NCBI RefSeq assembly: GCF_900103585.1
Contig: NZ_FNHV01000026.1
Span: 53,962-117,961, forward strand
From: Streptomyces sp. cf386
Lineage (GTDB): Bacteria; Actinomycetota; Actinomycetes; Streptomycetales; Streptomycetaceae
Length of the DNA stretch: 64,000 bases
Direction of reading: 5' to 3'
Shown: positions 25,601-33,352 of the stretch, one piece after another
Position numbering within the stretch: position 1 is the first letter of the stretch
Layout: each line of letters starts with the position of its first letter
The notes under the pieces: model-generated
Seen by the model: the letters and a program-made list of their open reading frames with translations, nothing else
Told to the model about the DNA's origin: nothing
The model's database searches: none
Position numbers and translations under genes: made by a program

Positions 25601-27231
25601 GGATCCAACGGCAAATAGGCCGCGCCCACCTTCTGGATCGCCAGCAGAGCGGTCATGACGTCCGGGGTCGGCGGGAGCGCGAACGCGACGATCTGTTCCG
25701 GTCCGGCGCCCAACTCGACCAGATTCCGGGCGAGTTGGTTCGCAGCCGTGTTCAGCTCCGCGAACGTCAGAGTCTGCCCGTCCCCGACCACCGCCACCGC
25801 GTCCGGCGTACGAGCCGCCTGCGCCTCGAACACCTCGGGCATCGTGCGGTACGACACCGGCAGCCGCTCCCCCACCCCGCCCGTCAGCAGCGCTGCGCGC
25901 TCCTCGGGAGCGAGGACGTCCAGCGCGGCCAGGGGGGCGTCGGGGGCGGCAAGAACGGCATGGATGAGGCGCTCGAAGCGTCCGGCCAACTCCTCCACCG
26001 TCGTACGGTCGTAGCAGTCCGGGCGGAACTCGAAGACGACCCCGAGCCGTTGCTCGGCCAGCACCGCAAGGGTCAACGGATAGTGGGTGGCACCCGAGCC
26101 CTTGACCTCGACAATCCGCAGTCCGGCGTTCCTCTCGGCCTCGGCGACCGCCGACTCGTCGATCGGGTAGTTCTCGAAGACGAGCAGGGTGTCGAAGAGG
26201 ACACCCGCACCGGCAGTGCGCTGGATCTCGGTGAGGCCTAGGTACTGATGGTCCATCAACCGGGACTGTTCGTCCTGCACTCGGCGGAGGAAGGCGCCCG
26301 CGCCCTCGCCGGGCGGTACGGTCACCCGGACCGGCACCGTGTTGATGAACAGGCCGATCATGGACTCCACACCGGCCAGTTCGGCGGGCCGGCCGGCCAC
26401 CGTTGCCCCGAACACGACGTCGCCCCGGCCCGTCAGGCGCGCCAGCAGGAGCGCCCACAGCCCCTGCACGACCGTGTTGACGGTGATGCCCCGACTGCGC
26501 GCGAACTCCTGTACCCGGCCGGTCAGTTCCTCGGTCAGCCGCACGGTGTGCAGCTCCGGCGGCACCGGGACCAGCCCTGCGGACGAGGGGGCCAGCACGG
26601 TCGGCGTCGCCCCGGACAGTGCCTCGCGCCAGGCGCGGGCGGAGGCCTCGCGGTCGCGGGAGGCGAGCCAGGCGAGGAAGTCGCGGTACGGCCGTACTGC
26701 GGGCAGCGGGGCCGTGGAACCGGGGGCGAGCTGGGCGGCGTACAGCTGGAGCAGTTCGCGGACCAGGAGGGGGATGGACCAACCGTCCAGCAGGAGGTGG
26801 TGGTTGGTGAGTATCAGCAGCCAGCGGTCGGCCGCTCGGCGGACGAGCGTCAGGCGCAGCAGGGGCGGGTCGGTCAGGCCGAAGCGGGCGGTCGCGTCCT
26901 CGACGATCAGCCGGGCCACCTCGCCCTCCCCGGCGGCATCCGCCTCGGCCCAGTTCACGGGCACCTGCTTGAGGACCACCTGCACCGGTTCGTCCAGGTC
27001 CTCGTGGAGGAAGGCGCTGCGCAGGTTGGCGTGCCGGGCGAAGAGTTCCTCGGCGGCGGTGCGCAGCAGGGCGGGACGCAGCGGGCCCTCGATCTCCACC
27101 AGGGACTGCATGGTGTAGACGTCCTGGGCCCCCTCGTCGAACAGGGCGTGGAACAGCAGGCCCTGCTGCAGCGGGGAGAGCGGCAGCACGTCCTCGACCA
27201 GGGAACCGTCGTCCCCGGGTGCCTTGCTCAT
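22615..27231 (-). CDS. NRPS 3: C-A-PCP-E, probable last module
   Basis: 1538 residues. The C domain begins DVLPLSPLQQGLLFHAL, the DCL type, and has HHLLLDGWS. The A domain pocket reads D-A-Q-E-G-G-L-V-D-K, which I cannot assign with confidence. Between core motifs A2 and A3 the protein contains a stretch encoded by a dispersed Streptomyces repeat (see 25430-25520). PCP has LGGDSIVS; the E domain has HHLVTDAASW, EGHGRE, GWFTS and NYLGR, so all epimerisation motifs are intact. Unlike NRPS 2 and NRPS 4 it ends without the L-(S/T)-Q docking-like tail, which suggests it is terminal. There is no thioesterase. The ATG at 27231 has GGAGG upstream and overlaps the previous stop (ATGA); a GTG four codons earlier is possible. 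Confidence 0.93.
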   Translation of the reverse strand: MSKAPGDDGSLVEDVLPLSPLQQGLLFHALFDEGAQDVYTMQSLVEIEGPLRPALLRTAAEELFARHANLRSAFLHEDLDEPVQVVLKQVPVNWAEADAAGEGEVARLIVEDATARFGLTDPPLLRLTLVRRAADRWLLILTNHHLLLDGWSIPLLVRELLQLYAAQLAPGSTAPLPAVRPYRDFLAWLASRDREASARAWREALSGATPTVLAPSSAGLVPVPPELHTVRLTEELTGRVQEFARSRGITVNTVVQGLWALLLARLTGRGDVVFGATVAGRPAELAGVESMIGLFINTVPVRVTVPPGEGAGAFLRRVQDEQSRLMDHQYLGLTEIQRTAGAGVLFDTLLVFENYPIDESAVAEAERNAGLRIVEVKGSGATHYPLTLAVLAEQRLGVVFEFRPDCYDRTTVEELAGRFERLIHAVLAAPDAPLAALDVLAPEERAALLTGGVGERLPVSYRTMPEVFEAQAARTPDAVAVVGDGQTLTFAELNTAANQLARNLVELGAGPEQIVAFALPPTPDVMTALLAIQKVGAAYLPLDPAWPGDRIAGMLEDACPVALISTTTATPFKGRGAVTYAALPRGRDQPQSTRGRHPAFAPDRCVILDAPDTRQRLAHTPASNLTDTDRPTPLLPEHPAYVIYTSGSTGRPKAVVIPHRAIVNLFTAHHRALHAPASTAAGRSQLRIGHAWPIAFDASWQPMLWMFAGHELHMVPEDVRRDPAALRDFLARNGIEFIELSPSLLGELVAQGGDWQAELKVLGVGGEAVPPDLWRTLRETDGLAAHNLYGPTECTVDSADCDFALSERPAIGRPVAGGTLYILDGHLNPVPVGVEGELYVAGAGLARGYLGQPAATAARFVADPFSGDPGARMYRTGDIARWTEDGLVECLGRVDDQVKIRGYRIEPGEIEAVLLEQEPVERAAVVVREDTPGVRRLVAYVILSAPETEETAELLRRAVAAVLPEYMVPSAFVPVDGFPLTLNGKLDTAALPAPARSAGPAVQPPRNPVEERLATLFAEVLGLDTIGVHDSFFALGGDSIVSMRLVSQARAAGLAISPRDVFERPTIAELAERVDAADLAGGAARRVTDPDAGTGDIALTPILTWLTQQDGPFRALSQARFLRTPAAMDLDGLHRTVQAVLDRHDLLRSTFARSVDGSWRFAAGPVGSARAADCVRRVDAERLDHTAIGTLVPEAFDELVAELDPATGAMARFLWFDGGSGREGRLLVVLHHLVTDAASWGVLVADLAAAWEGGELSPRGTSFREWARALRGLAQERSAELALWKGMLDQPEPPLGAGPLDPALDTRATIRRHWTTLGPDITAPLTTASAQEVLLTALALAVPSWRGAPSTGTGPRPSVLIALEGHGREEHLLPGADLSSTLGWFTSVFPVRLDPGAQPGAEQVRRIRDQLAALPDKGIGYGLLRHLNPETAEQLSPLPEPQIQFNYLGRMGMGERRESTVFTSAPETGAMGSGADPDMPAPYALVIDAVITGTELSVCWQWPERLFTETEIQRLAALWTTSLHLLLKGEPLPKGGDQ
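25430..25520 (-). repeat. dispersed Streptomyces repeat inside an adenylation domain
   Basis: Read on the minus strand this segment contains GGGGCGCGGGGCTGTGACAT, then ATGCGGCTCTGCCGCGTGGG, then CGCGACCAGCCAC. I recognise this from memory as a short element scattered through Streptomyces intergenic regions. Here it is in frame and encodes residues such as KGRGAVTYAALPRGRDQPQS within the A2-A3 region of NRPS 3, where neighbouring modules have ordinary sequence. The exact ends are estimated. Confidence 0.6.
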
Positions 27232-30200
27232 CGAGTCCTCCACCTCGCCTTGACGTTGTCGAGCTGCGACTGGCTGAGTGACACCAGCGGGGCGCCGGTC
27301 GGGGTGAACTCCTCGGGCGCGGGACCGGTTTCGTCGGGCAGGGCCCGGGCGAGCCCTGCCGGGGTGCGGTGGGTGAACACATCGCGCGGCGACAGGGTGA
27401 GTCCGGCTCTGCGGGCCCGGTCGGCCAGCCGGACCGAGACGATGCTGTCGCCGCCGTGTTCGAAGAAGTCGTCATGGACGCCGACCCGTTCGAGGCCGAG
27501 CACCTCCGCGAAGAGGCCGCACAGCACCTTCTCCGGTTCGGTGCGGGGAGCTTCGAACGTGCTCGTGCCGGTGAAGTCGGGGGCGGGCAGGGCGCGTCGG
27601 TCGAGCTTGCCGCTGGGGGTGAGGGGCAGCGCGTCGAGGACGACGACCGCGGACGGTACGAGGTGGGCGGGGAGGCGTTCGGCGAGGGCTCGGCGCAGGG
27701 TGACGGGGTCGAGGGTGGGCGAGGGCGACGCCGACTGAGCCTCCTGCGCCGCCTCCGCCGCTCCCCCTACGACATACGCCACCAACCGCCTCGGCGCCGC
27801 CCCGTCCTCCCGCACCACGACCGCCGTCCGCACCACCCCCGGCAACGCACGTGCCGCCGCCTCGATCTCCCCCGGCTCGACGCGGAAGCCCCTGATCTTG
27901 ACCTGGTCGTCGGCCCGGCCGAGGAACTCCACCGTGCCGTCGGCCCGGAGCCGGGCGAGGTCGCCGGTGCGGTAGAGGCGGCTGCCCGGTGGGCCGAAGG
28001 GGTCGGCGACGAAGCGTTCGGCGGTGCGGCCGGGTTGGTTGAGGTAGCCGCGGGCCAGGCCTGCCCCGGCCACGTACAGCTCGCCGACGGCGCCGACAGG
28101 GGACGGACGCAGGAACGGGTCGAGGACATGGACGCGCGTGTTCGCGATCGGCCGTCCGAGCGGGACCGGGCCGTCACCGCCGTCGGGGACGTGGACAAGG
28201 CTGTCGCCGGCCGCCTCGGAGCAGCCGTAGAGATTGACCAGTCGCGCCTGTGGCCAGCGCCGGGTGATCGCCGAGGCCAGCTCGCCGGAGAGGGGTTCGC
28301 CGCTGGAGATCCAGGTGCGGACGGAGGAGAAAGCGCCAGGCGGGGCGGATTCGACGAGGGTGGTGTAGAGGCTCGGGACGGCTGTGAGGAGCGTGGCCCG
28401 GTGGCGGTCGGCCAGAGCGGCCAACGCCGTCGGGTCGCCCGTCGCCTCGTCGTCGGCGAGCGCCACCGCCTCGCCCGCGGCCAGGGCGCCGAGCAGTTCG
28501 GTGAGGCCGTCGATGAAGCTCAGCGGGCTCTTGGAGACACGGACGCCGCCCGGACCGGCTCCCAGCTCCCGGCCCCAGGCCAGGCGGTTGGCCAGAGCCT
28601 GCTGAGTTCCGATCACGCCCTTGGGGCGGCCGGTGGAGCCCGAGGTGAAGATGACGTATGCGGGGTGCTCGGGCGACAGCGGCGGTAGCTGCCGTACGGC
28701 GGCCTCCGCGTCCGGCGGGCATATCAACTCGCGCTTGATGTTGAGTTGTTGGGCCGTCGACGCGTCGCAGATCACGATCCTGGGCTCGGCGTCGTCGAGC
28801 ATGAGGGCGATGCGGTCGGGCGGGTAGCCGGGATCGATCGGCATACAGGCCGCTCCGGCCTTCAGTACCGCGAGGAGCGCGGTGACCAGGTCGGGGCTAC
28901 GGGGCAGGGCCACGGCGACAACGGACTCCGGCCCGGCGCCGCGCTCGGTCAGGGCTGACGCCAACCGGTCGGCTCGGGCGTCGAGTTCGGCAAAGGTCAA
29001 GGTGGTGTCGCCGTGGAGGACGGCGGGGGTCTCGGGGGTGCGGGACGCCTGGGCCTCGAAGAGGGCGCGAACTGTGGGGTCCGGGAGGGGGCGTTCGCTC
29101 CAGGTGCTCGGCTCGCCCTCCGTCGGGGGCACGCCCAGCCGAGCGACAGGGGTTGCCGGGCGCTCGATGAAGTCCCTGACCAGCAGGTCGAGTTGGGCCG
29201 CGACGCGGTTCACCGCCGCACGGTCCAGCACCGTCGGCCGGTAGCCGAAGGTCAGTGTCAGCCGCGGGCCGGGCAGGGCGGTGAGGTTCAGCGGGTAGTG
29301 GGTGGCGTCGTGGACCGAGACCCCCGTCATACGGAGGCCCTCGGGGCCGAGGGCACGGGCGATGCCGTCGTCGTCGATGGGATAGCTCTCGAAGACCAGC
29401 AGGGTGTCGAACAGGACCGTGTGTCCGGTGGCGCGCTGGATGTCGGCGAGGCCGAGGTGCCGGTGGTCGAGCAGTGCGGACTGCTCGGACTGGAGCCGGA
29501 CCAGCAGGTCCGCGAGCGGCTCCTCAGGACGTAACCGCGCCCGCACCGGCAGGGTGTTGATGAAGAGGCCGACCATCGACTCGATGCCGGGGACGTCGGC
29601 GTCGCGGCCGGAGACGGTGGCGCCGAGGACGACGTCGGTACGGCCGGTCAGTCGACCGAGCAGAACGGCCCACAGCCCCTGGAGCACGGTGCTGACGGTG
29701 AGACCGTGGGCCCTGGCGGTGCCGGTGAGGGCATCGGTGTCCTGCTCGGAGAGTTCCCGAACCAGGCGCTCGGGCTCCTCGGCGGGCACGTCCCGGGCAT
29801 CCGGTGCTATCAGTGACGGCTCGTCAAGTCCCGCCAGTCCGGACTGCCATGACCGTTCGGCGGCAGCGCGGTCCTGCCGGGACAGCCAGGCCAGGTAGTC
29901 GCGGTAGGGCCGCACGCGGGGCAGGGCGTCGAGGTCGCCGCCCGAGGCGTACAGCTGGAAGAGTTCGCGGACCAGGACGGGGGCGGACCAGCCGTCCCAG
30001 AGCAGGTGGTGCGAGGAGATCACCAGGCGGTGGCTCAGCGCGTCGAAGGTGACCAGCCGGCAGCGCAGCAGCGGTGGCCGGGCCAGGTCGAACCGCTCGG
30101 CGCGGTCCTCGCCCAGCAGCCGTTCGAAGGCCGGTTCGCGTTCGGGGGCGGGCAGGGTGGACAGGTCGGTGACCTGCCACGGGGTCCTGACCTCGCTCCT

Positions 30201-30443
30201 GATCACCTGGACCGGGCGCCCGGAGCGCTGGGTACGGAACGCGGCCCGCAGGTTGGCGTGCCGGGCGAGCAGCTTCCCGACCGCCCCGCTCATCCGCTCC
30301 GCATCCAGCGGCCCTTCGAGGCGGAGGGTCATCTGGCCGGTGTAGACGTCGTGGCCCTGTTCGTCGTACAGCGCGTGGAAGACCATCCCCTCCTGCGTGG
30401 GCGACAGGGGGAGGACGTCCGCCACGGCCGGGCGGCCGGCCAT
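27228..30443 (-). CDS. NRPS 4: C-A-PCP, probable beta-alanine module
   Basis: 1071 residues. The C domain starts DVLPLSPTQEGMVFHALYD (DCL type) with HHLLWDGWS. The A domain has FTSGSTGRPKG, but where alpha-amino-acid domains have FD-x-SVW it reads SFIDGLTE, so the Asp that binds the alpha-amine is displaced. The pocket reads I-D-T-T-I-S-L-G-D-K, sharing six positions with the published beta-Ala code VDWVISLADK. PCP has HGGDSIVS. The tail LVSLSQSQLDNVKARW looks like a donor docking segment. PanD is encoded two genes upstream, matching a beta-Ala role. A TTA codon lies at 29532-29534. The ATG overlaps the MbtH stop (TGATG) and the 3' end overlaps NRPS 3. Confidence 0.93.
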   Translation of the reverse strand: MAGRPAVADVLPLSPTQEGMVFHALYDEQGHDVYTGQMTLRLEGPLDAERMSGAVGKLLARHANLRAAFRTQRSGRPVQVIRSEVRTPWQVTDLSTLPAPEREPAFERLLGEDRAERFDLARPPLLRCRLVTFDALSHRLVISSHHLLWDGWSAPVLVRELFQLYASGGDLDALPRVRPYRDYLAWLSRQDRAAAERSWQSGLAGLDEPSLIAPDARDVPAEEPERLVRELSEQDTDALTGTARAHGLTVSTVLQGLWAVLLGRLTGRTDVVLGATVSGRDADVPGIESMVGLFINTLPVRARLRPEEPLADLLVRLQSEQSALLDHRHLGLADIQRATGHTVLFDTLLVFESYPIDDDGIARALGPEGLRMTGVSVHDATHYPLNLTALPGPRLTLTFGYRPTVLDRAAVNRVAAQLDLLVRDFIERPATPVARLGVPPTEGEPSTWSERPLPDPTVRALFEAQASRTPETPAVLHGDTTLTFAELDARADRLASALTERGAGPESVVAVALPRSPDLVTALLAVLKAGAACMPIDPGYPPDRIALMLDDAEPRIVICDASTAQQLNIKRELICPPDAEAAVRQLPPLSPEHPAYVIFTSGSTGRPKGVIGTQQALANRLAWGRELGAGPGGVRVSKSPLSFIDGLTELLGALAAGEAVALADDEATGDPTALAALADRHRATLLTAVPSLYTTLVESAPPGAFSSVRTWISSGEPLSGELASAITRRWPQARLVNLYGCSEAAGDSLVHVPDGGDGPVPLGRPIANTRVHVLDPFLRPSPVGAVGELYVAGAGLARGYLNQPGRTAERFVADPFGPPGSRLYRTGDLARLRADGTVEFLGRADDQVKIRGFRVEPGEIEAAARALPGVVRTAVVVREDGAAPRRLVAYVVGGAAEAAQEAQSASPSPTLDPVTLRRALAERLPAHLVPSAVVVLDALPLTPSGKLDRRALPAPDFTGTSTFEAPRTEPEKVLCGLFAEVLGLERVGVHDDFFEHGGDSIVSVRLADRARRAGLTLSPRDVFTHRTPAGLARALPDETGPAPEEFTPTGAPLVSLSQSQLDNVKARWRTR

Positions 30444-30661
30444 CAGCCCTCGGCCTTGCGCATGGCCTCGGCCAGGCTGCGCGGGCGCATGTCCGTCCAG
30501 TTCCGCTCGATGTACTCCAGACAGGCGGCCCGGTCGTCGGGGCCGTGCACCGAGGACCAGCCGTCGGGTACGGGCGCGAAGTCCGGCCACAGGGAGTGCT
30601 GGCCTTCGTCGTTGACCAGGACGCGGAAGACGCCGCTGTTGTCGTCGAAGGGGTTGGCCAT
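30443..30661 (-). CDS. MbtH-like NRPS accessory protein
   Basis: 72 residues with the invariant MbtH pattern: NPFDD near the N-terminus, VLVNDEGQHSLWP, then VPDGW and a C-terminal YIERNWTDMRPRSL. MbtH-like proteins bind adenylation domains and are needed for their folding or activity. It lies 4 bases after panD and overlaps the NRPS 4 start, so it would be made in step with the assembly line. Any of the A domains here could be its partner. Confidence 0.97.
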   Translation of the reverse strand: MANPFDDNSGVFRVLVNDEGQHSLWPDFAPVPDGWSSVHGPDDRAACLEYIERNWTDMRPRSLAEAMRKAEG

Positions 30662-30664
30662 GGC

Positions 30665-31120
30665 TCAGTTCCTCTCCTGCTCGCCGTCCTGCGGTGGCGC
30701 GTGGTAGGTGAAGGTGCCGGACACCTGGTCGGCCGCGTCGGGTACGGGCTCGGCGGGGTCGGCACCGAGCGCGACGATCCGGTTGGCCTTGTCGACGTGG
30801 ACGACCCGCGGCCGGTGGGCGGCGCGCTCGGACTCGTCGAGCGCGGCGAAGGACATGATGATCACCAGGTGACCGGGGTGGACGAGATGGGCGGCGGCGC
30901 CGTTGATCCCGATGACCCCGCTGCCGCGTTCGCCGGTGATGGCGTAGGTGGTGAGTCGGGCGCCGTTGTCGATGTCGACGATCTGGACCGCTTCGCCCTC
31001 GACGATGTCGGCGGCCTCCATGAGGTCCTGATCGATCGTCAGCGATCCCACGTAGTGCAGATCTGCCTGGGTGACGGTGGCTCGGTGGATCTTGCCGTTC
31101 AGCAAGGTGCGGTGCACCAT
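30665..31120 (-). CDS. panD: aspartate 1-decarboxylase (PanD), cluster-specific copy
   Basis: 151 residues of the pyruvoyl-dependent PanD family, which makes beta-alanine from L-aspartate. The self-cleavage site is the Gly25-Ser26 pair in LHYVGSLTID, and Ser26 becomes the pyruvoyl group. MVHRTLLNGKIHRATVTQAD and GINGAAAHLVHPGHLVIIM are typical. Its position as first gene of the iron-regulated NRPS operon, with no other pantothenate gene nearby, indicates supply of beta-alanine as a siderophore building block. The C-terminus after about residue 125 is an extended hydrophilic tail. The start is 19 bases from the iron box. A second, housekeeping panD is expected elsewhere in the genome. Confidence 0.93.
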   Translation of the reverse strand: MVHRTLLNGKIHRATVTQADLHYVGSLTIDQDLMEAADIVEGEAVQIVDIDNGARLTTYAITGERGSGVIGINGAAAHLVHPGHLVIIMSFAALDESERAAHRPRVVHVDKANRIVALGADPAEPVPDAADQVSGTFTYHAPPQDGEQERN

Positions 31121-31139
31121 GACCCCCTGAGGAGATTAC

Positions 31140-31158
31140 TTAGGTGAGGCTAACCTAA
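31140..31158. promoter_or_regulatory. iron box of the panD-mbtH-NRPS operon
   Basis: TTAGGTGAGGCTAACCTAA, the same 19 bases as the box at 6837. It precedes the six-gene NRPS operon and overlaps the last codons and stop of the upstream hydrolase gene (TTA GGT TAG on the minus strand). Confidence 0.93.
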
Positions 31159-32010
31159 ATCACAATCGCCGAGTGCGGAAAGACCGATGGAAGGAGGTAG
31201 AGAAGGACGGTCGCCGAAGAACTCCAGGAGCACCCGGTTCACTTCGTCCGGCCGCTCCAGGTAGCCGTAGTGGCCACAGCCCTTGATCTCCTGGTAGACG
31301 GCACCGGGGATGGCGTCGGCGACCTCGCGCCCCAGGCGCGGCGGGAGGATGACGTCGTCCGCGAAGCCGATGACCAGGCAGGGCGCGTCGACGGCCCGGT
31401 AGGCGTCCAGCCGGCCGGCCGGGACCTCCAGGTCCAACTGGGCCCGCGCGCCGGGCCCTTGGGGCTGTGGCGAGAACTCGAAGAGCTCCAGCCAGTCCTG
31501 GATCTCCGGGTCGTCGTCGAGGGTGGCAGGGGACAGGTTCTGCAGGGCACGGATCCAGGCAATGTAGGGGGTCGGCAGCTCCAATCCGCTGTCGTACAGG
31601 GCGCGTTCAGCCCTTGTCATCGCGGCGCGCAGGACGTCGGTACGGCCACGGGTGGCCATCAGGACGCCCTGTTGGACGAGCCCGGGCCGGGCCAGCATCA
31701 GTTCCTGGACGACGTACGCCCCCAGGGAGACGCCGACGAACCGGCACGGCGTGAGACCGAGGTGCTCGGCCAGGCCCGCCGTGTCGGCCACCAGGTCGTC
31801 GACGGTGAAGCCGTCCGGGCACTCGTCCGTCGGGGGAATGCCCCGATTGTGGAAGGTGACGGCGCGGTATCCGGCGTCGACCAGCGCCGGCACCTGGTGG
31901 AGGTGCCAGGCCCGGCCTCCGGCACCCTGGCCCATCACCAGGATCACCGGCTCGCCCTCGCCGGTGTCCTCGTAGTGGAGCCGGATTCCGTTGATCCGCG
32001 CGCTCGGCAT
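31150..32010 (-). CDS. alpha/beta hydrolase, candidate siderophore release or hydrolysis enzyme
   Basis: 286 residues of the alpha/beta hydrolase fold. The oxyanion region is VILVMGQGAGG, the nucleophile elbow is GVSLGA with the catalytic Ser, an Asp lies in VIGFADDVILP, and the His is in KGCGHYGYLERP. No NRPS in the cluster has a thioesterase domain, so this protein could release the chain. It might also edit the line or cleave the ferri-siderophore, as suggested for the coelichelin esterase. It is third in an operon with salicylate synthase and the exporter. Its last codons lie inside the downstream iron box, and its penultimate-residue Leu codon is TTA (31156-31158). ATG start after GGCGGAG. 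Confidence 0.85.
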   Translation of the reverse strand: MPSARINGIRLHYEDTGEGEPVILVMGQGAGGRAWHLHQVPALVDAGYRAVTFHNRGIPPTDECPDGFTVDDLVADTAGLAEHLGLTPCRFVGVSLGAYVVQELMLARPGLVQQGVLMATRGRTDVLRAAMTRAERALYDSGLELPTPYIAWIRALQNLSPATLDDDPEIQDWLELFEFSPQPQGPGARAQLDLEVPAGRLDAYRAVDAPCLVIGFADDVILPPRLGREVADAIPGAVYQEIKGCGHYGYLERPDEVNRVLLEFFGDRPSLPPSIGLSALGDCDLG

Positions 32011-32048
32011 GGTGCTCCGCCCTGTCGTCCGAGTCGTCCGAGGCTGTG

Positions 32049-33344
32049 TCAGTCGGCTGCGGGAGAGGTTTCGGCGGGCGCCGCCCGGTCGCCCCCGTCG
32101 GCGTCCGCAGGCCGGCTGAGGGTGGCCTTGCGTAGCCCCGGCATGGCCAGGGCGAGGGCCCCCACGCCCGCCAGACAGACCAGTCCGCCGACCACCACGG
32201 CACCGCTGGACGACCCGATCGCCCTGGCCACCAGGCCCGCCTCGACGTTGCCGACGGAGGGCCCGGCGGTGGCCTGGGCCAGCCACAGGCTGCCGACCCG
32301 GCCCTGGAGCCGGTCCGGTGTGTAGTGCTGAAGCAGGGCCCGGCGCAGGATCTCCGAGGCGGTGTCGCCGAGGCCGGCCAGGGCCAGGAACACCAGCGCC
32401 AGCCACAGGTTGGGGCTCAGTCCGAAGCAGGTGATCGCCACGCCCCACACCGCTACCGCGCCGATCAGTGCCCGGCCGGTGTGATGCACCCGGCCCGTCC
32501 AGCCACTGGTCAGCGCACCGAAGAACGAGCCGACCGCCGGCGCGGTGTAGAGCAGTCCGACGGTGGACGGGCCGCCGCCGAAGTGCTCGGTGCCGAGTTC
32601 GGGGAACAGGGCGTACGGCATCGCGAAGACCACGGCGCACACGTCGATCAGCAGCAGTCCGGCCACGACCTGGTTGCCGCGCAGGAAGCGCAGCCCCTCC
32701 CCCATCGCCTTCAGCGGATGCTGCGCCTCGGCGTTCCCCTCGGGAGGGAGCTTCGGCAGCGGGGCGAGCAGGGCGAGTCCGACGACGTATATGGCCGCGT
32801 CGATCGCGAAGCACATCGCGACACCCGGCCCGGCCGCGATCACGCCCGCGAGCGACGGCCCGACCATGCCGCCCAGTTGGGCGGTCAGGGTGGTCAGCGC
32901 GCCCGCCGCGGCCAGTTGCCCGGGCGCCACCAGGGCCGGAGTCGCGGCCATCAGGGCCGGACCACCCAACCCGGCGGTGAAGCCCGCCAGCACGGCCGCC
33001 ACGAAGACGAACCACACCTGCGGGTCGGGCAGCGCCGCGTTCACCGCGAGCCCCGCGATCACCACCGCGGTCACGGCCCGGGTGACGAGCATGACCTTGC
33101 GCCGGTCGACCCGGTCGGCGAGCAGACCCCCCGTGACCAGACCGACCAGCAGCGACAGGCCCAACACCAGGCTCATCAGGCCGACTTGGACCGAGGAACC
33201 GGTGAGATGGTAGATCTGCAGGCTGGCCGCCACCGAGGTGAGGTGGGTGCCCACCATGGAGATCGCCTGGGTGGCGAACATCAGCCGGAAGTTTCTGCTG
33301 GAGCGCAACGGCGCTACGTCGACGACCACTTCTCCCAGTCGCAC
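32049..33344 (-). CDS. MFS siderophore exporter (EntS-like)
   Basis: A 431-residue major facilitator protein with about 12 membrane segments. LRSSRNFRLMFATQAISMVGTHL and GGLLADRVDRRKVML (MFS motif A) match the EntS/YbdA enterobactin exporter subfamily. It probably exports the finished siderophore. It lies 8 bases after salicylate synthase and 38 bases before the hydrolase gene, so the three are likely one transcript. The start is GTG with AGGGG upstream. Confidence 0.88.
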   Translation of the reverse strand: MRLGEVVVDVAPLRSSRNFRLMFATQAISMVGTHLTSVAASLQIYHLTGSSVQVGLMSLVLGLSLLVGLVTGGLLADRVDRRKVMLVTRAVTAVVIAGLAVNAALPDPQVWFVFVAAVLAGFTAGLGGPALMAATPALVAPGQLAAAGALTTLTAQLGGMVGPSLAGVIAAGPGVAMCFAIDAAIYVVGLALLAPLPKLPPEGNAEAQHPLKAMGEGLRFLRGNQVVAGLLLIDVCAVVFAMPYALFPELGTEHFGGGPSTVGLLYTAPAVGSFFGALTSGWTGRVHHTGRALIGAVAVWGVAITCFGLSPNLWLALVFLALAGLGDTASEILRRALLQHYTPDRLQGRVGSLWLAQATAGPSVGNVEAGLVARAIGSSSGAVVVGGLVCLAGVGALALAMPGLRKATLSRPADADGGDRAAPAETSPAAD

Positions 33345-33352
33345 GCGCGCCC

